Of a stretch of DNA of 64,000 bases, positions 39,840 to 49,800 are shown piece by piece (positions within the stretch are counted from its first letter, which is position 1; every line of letters starts with the position of its first letter). The notes beneath the pieces were generated by a model. It made no database searches and was not told the origin of the DNA. It saw nothing but the letters and a program-made list of their open reading frames with translations. The translations under genes were made by a program, and so were the position numbers. Origin of the DNA: Siphonodentalium dalli (lineage: Eukaryota; Mollusca; Scaphopoda; Gadilida; Siphonodentaliidae); assembly GCA_032622095.1 (NCBI GenBank), contig CP136068.1, positions 4,751,314 through 4,815,313 on the forward strand. Direction: 5' to 3'.

Positions 39840-40099
39840 CACGATTTGACCTGTCCAAAACACTCCCCGGACAAAAGTTTTCCTAGGTATAAAATTTCGT
39901 CGAAATCCGATCGTTTTACTCGATTTGACCTTGAACTTACCATTTCGAATGTCAATGTCAGGTCGGGGTCACGACTTGACCCGCCCAAAAGACTCCCCGG
40001 ACAAAAGTACCCCTAGGTATCAAATTTCGTGGAAATCCGCATGTTTTACCCGATTTGACCTTCGATTGACCATTTTGAAGACCAAGGTCAGGTCGGGAT
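39840..40099 (-). repeat. Two tandem 130-bp GACCTTGACC-type repeats in spacer 1
   Basis: Copies at 39840-39969 and 39970-40099. Each has ACTCCCCGGACAAAAGT, CCTAGGTAT, AAATTTCGT-GAAATCCG and TTTGACCTT, then AATGTCAGG or CAAGGTCAGG. In the opposite orientation they match the repeats in the Helitron-like insertion of spacer 2 (54508-54854). They lie immediately upstream of the palindrome/CTAG terminus, the usual position of a tandem core in non-autonomous Helitron/HINE elements. Confidence 0.8.
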
Positions 40100-40119
40100 G
40101 AGATGGGATGGGATGGAAT

Positions 40120-40160
40120 ACCATGGAAGTATATCTGATTCCATGGAATCTGACCTCTAG
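40120..40160 (+). mobile_element. Helitron-like 3' terminus at the right end of spacer 1
   Basis: In order: ACCATGGAAGTAT (40120-40132, exact reverse complement of the satellite hairpin 5' arm), a perfect 14-bp palindrome GATTCCATGGAATC (40137-40150), then CTAG (40157-40160) followed by T. A hairpin a few bases before CTRR, with T next to it, is the classic 3' end of a Helitron. The palindrome can form only a short stem, and no autonomous Rep/helicase gene is present, so the call rests on termini alone. Confidence 0.6.
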
Positions 40161-41887
40161 TTATTATTATTATTATACTGGACACTTTTGCAACCCTTAT
40201 TACTCGAAAAGTACCAGGAGTAGCACACTAAATATTGGTACGTATCTTTGGGTCAAAGAGTTGTATGCCATCGTCGCATAAAGAATATTTTCCGCGTTTT
40301 CTCCGAGGAGTTATCTCCCTTTATCTGAAAAAATGTCATTTTATTATCTCGGAAATTATAAGCAGCAGAGCATCGAAAATTGGACCGTATGCACACCTCG
40401 ATATGCCCTGCTGCCCACGGGCATCAAAACTTGTGTCCGCGCTTTTCCTGAGGAGTTACCGCCCATAAATAGGCAAACCTCTATTTGATTTACTATGCTG
40501 TACTCTCGTATCATTAGAGATAACTGCATTTGGATTTCATAGTCGTGTTGACAGTTGTCAGTTTAGTCTGAAAAAGAAAATTGAACAGGGTCGGCCATAT
40601 ATTTTGACGCTGGGGTGGGGGCAAAATTTTCGAAAAAAAAAGGTTTTGATTGACATTCCTCTATTTAAGTATGTTGATTCCCTGAACGAAAACAAATCCA
40701 TACTAGAAAGGATTTTTGAAATCAGAGAAGACATGCAAGAGTTACGGGCCCTCAAACTTTGCAATTTTGGGCCCATGTGCTTGTGACCACATCTCCTCCG
40801 AAGATATCGAATATAGGATGTCATCTGATACGCCAATATGTGCGGACTGAAGAGGGCACGCGACTGGCCAAATTTTGCCAGTGTCGGTTCATTATTGTGG
40901 GTCTGGGGAGGGGTGGTCCGTGGTACCAATTTTTAATTATTCTCGGAATCAGATGAAACTTGGAATATAACATCTGCAACATCAGCCGATCTAGAAGCTG
41001 GAAGAATTTCGAAAATCCATCGAAAACTAAAAGAATCGCGGGCCCTCAAACTTTGCAATTTTGGGCCCATGTGCTTGATAACACATCTCCTCCGAAGAGA
41101 TCGAACATAGGATGTCATCTGATACGAAAATGCGTACGGACTGAAGACGGCACGCGGTGGGCCAAATTTTGCAAGTGTCGGTTCAGTATTGTGGGTCTGG
41201 GGAGGGGTGGTCAGTGGTACCAATTTTTAATTCTTTTCCGAATCAGATGAAACTTAGAATATAACATCTGCAACATCAGCCGATCTCGAAGCTGAAAACA
41301 GATCGTAAATACGTTGGGAAATGGCGGAGATTTTGGCCGTCCAATTTTATATTTGGGCCCATATGCTTTCCAATAATCAAAGTGTTATCCGTCTCCAAAT
41401 CAGATGAAATTTACACTATACAATCTATGTTAGCGGCAGATCGCAAAACTGAAAATAATTTTAAAATCCGTTGGAAACTAACGGAGTTACGGGCCCTCAA
41501 ACTTCGCATTTTGTGCCAGGGTTGATGTTTTCCCAATCCCGTCACCCAATTTCGAGGCAGGGGTGGGGTCACGTCCAAACACTTGAGATAAACCTACACA
41601 TGTCTTGACAACATATACTCACCATACTTCACATTTTACGTCCCTAAACTGGGATTCTTTCCACTCATGATTTTCCCTATTATTATACTTCCATGGTGTA
41701 ACCAAGGAAGTATATTGTGTTTCTACTGCGGCCGTTTTCTGTTTAATTGAAAATACTCAGAAACTAATGGGAGGAGGACCGCGAAATCTCTAGCGAATAT
41801 AGGCATCTAAGGTCTACTAAAAATAATGGTATCCAGATGTTGGTCCAATATCTTTTGACAGAGTTATGGCCCTTTTTCGATTATTTT

Positions 41888-41922
<35 letters not shown>

Positions 41923-43652
41923 CTGGACACTTTTGCAACCCTTATTACTCGAAAAGTACCAGGAGTAGCACACTAAATATTGGTACGTATCTTTGGGTCA
42001 AAGAGTTGTATGCCATCGTCGCATAAAGAATATTTTCCGCGTTTTCTCCGAGGAGTTATCTCCCTTTATCTGAAAAAATGTCATTTTATTATCTCGGAAA
42101 TTATAAGCAGCAGAGCATCGAAAATTGGACCGTATGCACACCTCGATATGCCCTGCTGCCCACGGGCATCAAAACTTGTGTCCGCGCTTTTCCTGAGGAG
42201 TTACCGCCCATAAATAGGCAAACCTCTATTTGATTTACTATGCTGTACTCTCGTATCATTAGAGATAACTGCATTTGGATTTCATAGTCGTGTTGACAGT
42301 TGTCAGTTTAGTCTGAAAAAGAAAATTGAACAGGGTCGGCCATATATTTTGACGCTGGGGTGGGGGCAAAATTTTCGAAAAAAAAAGGTTTTGATTGACA
42401 TTCCTCTATTTAAGTATGTTGATTCCCTGAACGAAAACAAATCCATACTAGAAAGGATTTTTGAAATCAGAGAAGACATGCAAGAGTTACGGGCCCTCAA
42501 ACTTTGCAATTTTGGGCCCATGTGCTTGTGACCACATCTCCTCCGAAGATATCGAATATAGGATGTCATCTGATACGCCAATATGTGCGGACTGAAGAGG
42601 GCACGCGACTGGCCAAATTTTGCCAGTGTCGGTTCATTATTGTGGGTCTGGGGAGGGGTGGTCCGTGGTACCAATTTTTAATTATTCTCGGAATCAGATG
42701 AAACTTGGAATATAACATCTGCAACATCAGCCGATCTAGAAGCTGGAAGAATTTCGAAAATCCATCGAAAACTAAAAGAATCGCGGGCCCTCAAACTTTG
42801 CAATTTTGGGCCCATGTGCTTGATAACACATCTCCTCCGAAGAGATCGAACATAGGATGTCATCTGATACGAAAATGCGTACGGACTGAAGACGGCACGC
42901 GGTGGGCCAAATTTTGCAAGTGTCGGTTCAGTATTGTGGGTCTGGGGAGGGGTGGTCAGTGGTACCAATTTTTAATTCTTTTCCGAATCAGATGAAACTT
43001 AGAATATAACATCTGCAACATCAGCCGATCTCGAAGCTGAAAACAGATCGTAAATACGTTGGGAAATGGCGGAGATTTTGGCCGTCCAATTTTATATTTG
43101 GGCCCATATGCTTTCCAATAATCAAAGTGTTATCCGTCTCCAAATCAGATGAAATTTACACTATACAATCTATGTTAGCGGCAGATCGCAAAACTGAAAA
43201 TAATTTTAAAATCCGTTGGAAACTAACGGAGTTACGGGCCCTCAAACTTCGCATTTTGTGCCAGGGTTGATGTTTTCCCAATCCCGTCACCCAATTTCGA
43301 GGCAGGGGTGGGGTCACGTCCAAACACTTGAGATAAACCTACACATGTCTTGACAACATATACTCACCATACTTCACATTTTACGTCCCTAAACTGGGAT
43401 TCTTTCCACTCATGATTTTCCCTATTATTATACTTCCATGGTGTAACCAAGGAAGTATATTGTGTTTCTACTGCGGCCGTTTTCTGTTTAATTGAAAATA
43501 CTCAGAAACTAATGGGAGGAGGACCGCGAAATCTCTAGCGAATATAGGCATCTAAGGTCTACTAAAAATAATGGTATCCAGATGTTGGTCCAATATCTTT
43601 TGACAGAGTTATGGCCCTTTTTCGATTATTTTTCATTATTATTATTATTATT
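40161..43652 (+). repeat. Satellite block B2, 1745-bp monomers (2 bodies)
   Basis: The block starts directly at the (ATT)n tract after spacer 1, without a leading hairpin module. Its first body is B type (ACTGGACAC head at 40175). Hairpins lie at 41685 and 43430 (1745 bp apart). Both modules carry the TATTGTGTTTC variant found in the second half of block B1 and in block B3, so these three groups share a recent source. The module at 43430-43652 has no body and is followed by two further modules before family C begins. Confidence 0.96.
43430..43652 (+). repeat. Body-less B module at the B to C junction
   Basis: A B-type module (TATTGTGTTTC, AATTGAAAAT, GCGAATATAGG) ending in (ATT)6ATA. It is followed by the A-like orphan module at 43653 and then the first C module at 43888. 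Confidence 0.92.
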
Positions 43653-43855
43653 ATACTTCCATGGTGTAACCAAGGAAGTATATTGTTTTTCTACTGCGGC
43701 CGTTTTCTGTTTAATTGGAAATACTCAGAAACTAATGGGAGGAGGACCGCGAAATCTCTAGCGAATGAAGGCATCTAAGGTCTACTAAAAATAATGGTAT
43801 CCGGATGTTGGTCCAATATCTTTTAACAGAGTTATGGCCCTTTTTCGATTATTTT

Positions 43856-43887
<32 letters not shown>
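43653..43887 (+). repeat. Orphan hairpin module, A-like, between blocks B2 and C
   Basis: A free-standing 235-bp hairpin module with AATTGGAAAT, GCGAATGAAGG, ATCCGGATG and CTTTTAACAG, the A/A' combination, ending in (ATT)10ATA. It has no monomer body: a B module precedes it (43430) and the first C module follows (43888). This is the only place in the window with three consecutive modules, and it shows that the module can be copied or transferred independently of the 1.5-kb body. Confidence 0.93.
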
Positions 43888-43890
<3 letters not shown>

Positions 43891-46800
43891 CTTCCATGGT
43901 GTAACCAAGGAAGTATATTGTTTTTCTACTGCGGCCGTTTTCTGTTTAATTGGAAATACTCAGAAACTAATGGGAGGAGGACCGCGAAATCTCTAGCGAA
44001 TGAAGGCATCTAAGGTCTACTAAAAATAATGGTATCCGGATGTTGGTCCAATATCTTTTGACAGAGTTATGGCCCTTTTTCGATTATTTTTCATTATTAT
44101 TATACTGGACACTTTTGCAACCCTTATTACTCGAAAAGTACCAGGAGTAGCACACTAAAACTTGGTACGTATCTTGGGATCAAAGAGTTGTATGCCATCG
44201 TCGCATAACGAATATTGTCCGCGTTTTCCCCGAGGAGTTATCTCCCTTTATCTGAAAAAATGTTATTTGATTATCTCGGAAATTATAAGGAGCAGAGCAT
44301 CGAAAATTGGACTGTATGCACATCTCGATATGCCCTACTGCCCACGGGCATCAGAACTTGTGTCCGCGCTTTCCCTGAGGAGTTACCGCCCATAGTTGGC
44401 AAACCTCTATTTGATTGTACTCTGTTGTCCTCTTGTATCATTCCAGATAACTGCATGTGGTTTTCATAGTCGTGTTGACCGTTGTCAGTTTAGTCAGAGA
44501 AGGAAAATTTGACAGGGTCGGACATATATTTTGACACTGGGGTGGGGGGCAAATTTTTTGAAAAATAAAATTTTGATTGACATTCATATATTTAAGTTTA
44601 TGTATTTCCCGAACGAAAACAAACTCATACCGGAAAGGATTTTTGAAATCCGAGAAGAAATGCAAGAGTTACGGGCCCTCAAAGTTTGCAATTTGGGCCC
44701 ATGTGCTTGATAACACATCTCCTCCGAAGGTATCGAACATAGGATATCATCTTATACGCCAACGTGTGCGGACGGAAGAGAGCACGCGGTGGGCCAAATT
44801 TGTCCAGTGTCTGTTCATTATTGTGGGTCTGGGGAGGGGTGGTCCGTTGTACCAATTTTTAATTCTTCTCCGAATCAGATGAAACTTGGAATATAACATC
44901 TCCAACATCAGTCGATCTCGAAATTGAAAGAATTTCGAAAATCCATCGAAAACTGACATAATTGCGGACCCTAAAACTTTGCAATTTTGGACCCATGTGC
45001 TTGATAACACATCTCCTCCGAAGATATCGAACATAGGATGTCATCTGATACGAAAATACGTACGGACTGAAGAGGGCACGCGGTGGACCAAATTTTGCCA
45101 GTGTCGGTTCAGTATTGTGGGTCGGGGGAGGGGTTGTCCGTGGTACCATTTTTTTTATTCTTCTCCGAATCAGATGAAACTTGGAATGTAACATCTACCA
45201 TATACGTTGATCTCGAAGCTGAAAACAGATCGTATATCCGTGTGAAAATGGCGGAGATTTTGGCCATCCAATTTTGAATTTGGGCCCATATGCTTTCCAA
45301 TAACCAAAGTGTTATTCGGGTTCGAATCAGATGAAATTTATGTTGTGCAATCTAGGTCAGCGGCAGATCGCAAAACTGAAAACAATTTTTAAATCCGTTG
45401 GAAACTAACGGAGTTACGGGCCCTCAAACTTCGCATTTTGTGCCAGGGTTGATGTTTTCCCAATCCCGTCACCCAATTTCGAGGTAGGGGTGGGGTCACG
45501 TCCAAACACTTGAGATCAACCTACACATGTTAGGACAACATATACTCACAATACTTATATTTTCCGTCCCGAAACTGCGATTCTTTCCACTCATGATTTT
45601 CCCTATTATTATACTTCCATGGTGTAACCAAGGAAGTATATTGTTTTTCTACTGCGGCCGTTTTCTGTTTAATTGGAAATACTCAGAAACTAATGGGAGG
45701 AGGACCGCGAAATCTCTAGCGAATGAAGGCATCTAAGGTCTACTAAAAATAATGGTATCCGGATGTTGGTCCAATATCTTTTGACAGAGTTATGGCCCTT
45801 TTTCGATTATTTTTCATTATTATTATACTGGACACTTTTGCAACCCTTATTACTCGAAAAGTACCAGGAGTAGCACACTAAAACTTGGTACGTATCTTGG
45901 GATCAAAGAGTTGTATGCCATCGTCGCATAACGAATATTGTCCGCGTTTTCCCCGAGGAGTTATCTCCCTTTATCTGAAAAAATGTTATTTGATTATCTC
46001 GGAAATTATAAGGAGCAGAGCATCGAAAATTGGACTGTATGCACATCTCGATATGCCCTACTGCCCACGGGCATCAGAACTTGTGTCCGCGCTTTCCCTG
46101 AGGAGTTACCGCCCATAGTTGGCAAACCTCTATTTGATTGTACTCTGTTGTCCTCTTGTATCATTCCAGATAACTGCATGTGGTTTTCATAGTCGTGTTG
46201 ACCGTTGTCAGTTTAGTCAGAGAGGGAAAATTTGACAGGGTCGGACATATATTTTGACACTGGGGTGGGGGGCAAATTTTTTGAAAAATAAAATTTTGAT
46301 TGACATTCATATATTTAAGTTTATGTATTTCCCGAACGAAAACAAACTCATACCGGAAAGGATTTTTGAAATCCGAGAAGAAATGCAAGAGTTACGGGCC
46401 CTCAAAGTTTGCAATTTGGGCCCATGTGCTTGATAACACATCTCCTCCGAAGGTATCGAACATAGGATATCATCTTATACGCCAACGTGTGCGGACGGAA
46501 GAGAGCACGCGGTGGGCCAAATTTGTCCAGTGTCTGTTCATTATTGTGGGTCTGGGGAGGGGTTGTCCGTGGTACCATTTTTGTTATTCTTCTCCGAATC
46601 AGATGAAACTTGGAATGTAACATCTACCATATACGTTGATCTCGAAGCTGAAAACAGATCGTATATCCGTGTGAAAATGGCGGAGATTTTGGCCATCCAA
46701 TTTTGAATTTGGGCCCATATGCTTTCCAATAACCAAAGTGTTATTCGGGTTCGAATCAGATGAAATTTATGTTGTGCAATCTAGGTCAGCGGCAGATCGC

Positions 46801-49800
46801 AAAACTGAAAACAATTTTTAAATCCGTTGGAAACTAACGGAGTTACGGGCCCTCAAACTTCGCATTTTGTGCCAGGGTTGATGTTTTCCCAATCCCGTCA
46901 CCCAATTTCGAGGTAGGGGTGGGGTCACGTCCAAACACTTGAGATCAACCTACACATGTTAGGACAACATATACTCACAATACTTATATTTTCCGTCCCG
47001 AAACTGCGATTCTTTCCACTCATGATTTTTCCTATTATTATACTTCCATGGTGTAACCAAGGAAGTATATTGTTTTTCTACTGCGGCCGTTTTCTGTTTA
47101 ATTGGAAATACTCAGAAACTAATGGGAGGAGGACCGCGAAATCTCTAGCGAATGAAGGCATCTAAGGTCTACTAAAAATAATGGTATCCGGATGTTGGTC
47201 CAATATCTTTTGACAGAGTTATGGCCCTTTTTCGATTATTTTTCATTATTATTATACTGGACACTTTTGCAAACCTTATTACTCGAAAAGTACCAGGAGT
47301 AGCACACTAAAACTTGGTACGTATCTTGGGATCAAAGAGTTGTATGCCATCGTCGCATAACGAATATTGTCCGCGTTTTCCCCGAGGAGTTATCTCCCTT
47401 TATCTGAAAAAATGTTATTTGATTATCTCGGAAATTATAAGGAGCAGAGCATCGAAAATTGGACTGTATGCACATCTCGATATGCCCTACTGCCCACGGG
47501 CATCAGAACTTGTGTCCGCGCTTTCCCTGAGGAGTTACCGCCCATAGTTGGCAAACCTCTATTTGATTGTACTCTGTTGTCCTCTTGTATCATTCCAGAT
47601 AACTGCATGTGGTTTTCATAGTCGTGTTGACCGTTGTCAGTTTAGTCAGAGAAGGAAAATTTGACAGGGTCGGACATATATTTTGACACTGGGGTGGGGG
47701 GCAAATTTTTTGAAAAATAAAATTTTGATTGACATTCATATATTTAAGTTTATGTATTTCCCGAACGAAAACAAACTCATACCGGAAAGGATTTTTGAAA
47801 TCCGAGAAGAAATGCAAGAGTTACGGGCCCTCAAAGTTTGCAATTTGGGCCCATGTGCTTGATAACACATCTCCTCCGAAGGTATCGAACATAGGATATC
47901 ATCTTATACGCCAACGTGTGCGGACGGAAGAGAGCACGCGGTGGGCCAAATTTGTCCAGTGTCTGTTCATTATTGTGGGTCTGGGGAGGGGTGGTCCGTT
48001 GTACCATTTTTTAATTCTTCTCCGAATCAGATGAAACTTGGAATATAACATCTCCAACATCAGTCGATCTCGAAATTGAAAGAATTTCGAAAATCCATCG
48101 AAAACTGACATAATTGCGGACCCTCAAACTTTGCAATTTTGGACCCATGTGCTTGATAACACATCTCCTCCGAAGATATCGAACATAGGATGTCATCTGA
48201 TACGAAAATACGTACGGACTGAAGAGGGCACGCGGTGGACCAAATTTTGCCAGTGTCGGTTCAGTATTGTGGGTCAGGGGAGGGGTTGTCCGTGGTACCA
48301 TTTTTGTTATTCTTCTCCGAATCAGATGAAACTTGGAATGTAACATCTACCATATACGTTGATCTCGAAGCTGAAAACAGATCGTAAATCCGTGTGAAAA
48401 TGGCGGAGATTTTGGCCATCCAATTTTGAATTTGGGCCCATATGCTTTCCAATAACCAAAGTGTTATTCGGGTTCGAATCAGATGAAATTTATGTTGTGC
48501 AATCTAGGTCAGCGGCAGATCGCAAAACTGAAAACAATTTTTAAATCCGTTGGAAACTAACGGAGTTACGGGCCCTCAAACTTCGCATTTTGTGCCAGGG
48601 TTGATGTTTTCCCAATCCCGTCACCCAATTTCGAGGTAGGGGTGGGGTCACGTCCAAACACTTGAGATCAACCTACACATGTTAGGACAACATATACTCA
48701 CAATACTTATATTTTCCGTCCCGAAACTGCGATTCTTTCCACTCATGATTTTCCCTATTATTATACTTCCATGGTGTAACCAAGGAAGTATATTGTTTTT
48801 CTACTGCGGCCGTTTTCTGTTTAATTGGAAATACTCAGAAACTAATGGGAGGAGGACCGCGAAATCTCTAGCGAATGAAGGCATCTAAGGTCTACTAAAA
48901 ATAATGGTATCCGGATGTTGGTCCAATATCTTTTGACAGAGTTATGGCCCTTTTTCGATTATTTTTCATTATTATTATACTGGACACTTTTGCAACCCTT
49001 ATTACTCGAAAAGTACCAGGAGTAGCACACTAAAACTTGGTACGTATCTTGGGATCAAAGAGTTGTATGCCATCGTCGCATAACGAATATTGTCCGCGTT
49101 TTCCCCGAGGAGTTATCTCCCTTTATCTGAAAAAATGTTATTTGATTATCTCGGAAATTATAAGGAGCAGAGCATCGAAAATTGGACTGTATGCACATCT
49201 CGATATGCCCTACTGCCCACGGGCATCAGAACTTGTGTCCGCGCTTTCCCTGAGGAGTTACCGCCCATAGTTGGCAAACCTCTATTTGATTGTACTCTGT
49301 TGTCCTCTTGTATCATTCCAGATAACTGCATGTGGTTTTCATAGTCGTGTTGACCGTTGTCAGTTTAGTCAGAGAGGGAAAATTTGACAGGGTCGGACAT
49401 ATATTTTGACACTGGGGTGGGGGGCAAATTTTTTGAAAAATAAAATTTTGATTGACATTCATATATTTAAGTTTATGTATTTCCCGAACGAAAACAAACT
49501 CATACCGGAAAGGATTTTTGAAATCCGAGAAGAAATGCAAGAGTTACGGGCCCTCAAAGTTTGCAATTTGGGCCCATGTGCTTGATAACACATCTCCTCC
49601 GAAGGTATCGAACATAGGATATCATCTTATACGCCAACGTGTGCGGACGGAAGAGAGCACGCGGTGGGCCAAATTTGTCCAGTGTCTGTTCATTATTGTG
49701 GGTCTGGGGAGGGGTTGTCCGTGGTACCATTTTTGTTATTCTTCTCCGAATCAGATGAAACTTGGAATGTAACATCTACCATATACGTTGATCTCGAAGC

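Larger units (their letters stand above)
37698..40160. other. Spacer 1, non-satellite sequence between blocks A2 and B2
   Basis: The sequence leaves the satellite after CCGAAGAT at 37697 and returns at the T of 40161. It holds an AT-rich left part with a TA-rich tract (37901-37930), a 271-bp module with a tRNA-like core in tandem duplicate (38499-39041), three degenerate repeats beginning with a CCAAATCCAAA-like motif (39108, 39382, 39737), two 130-bp GACCTTGACC-type repeats (39840-40099) and a palindrome/CTAG terminus (40120-40160). Most of it aligns with spacer 2; the segment 39718-40105 does not. No intact gene is visible. An open frame at 37652-38059 begins in the satellite and is treated as non-coding. 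Confidence 0.9.

Noticed and set aside
37698-40160. Autonomous transposon or retroelement in the spacers
   Set aside because: No reverse transcriptase, integrase, DDE transposase, Rep or helicase frame is present on either strand; only terminal and repeat features support a mobile origin.
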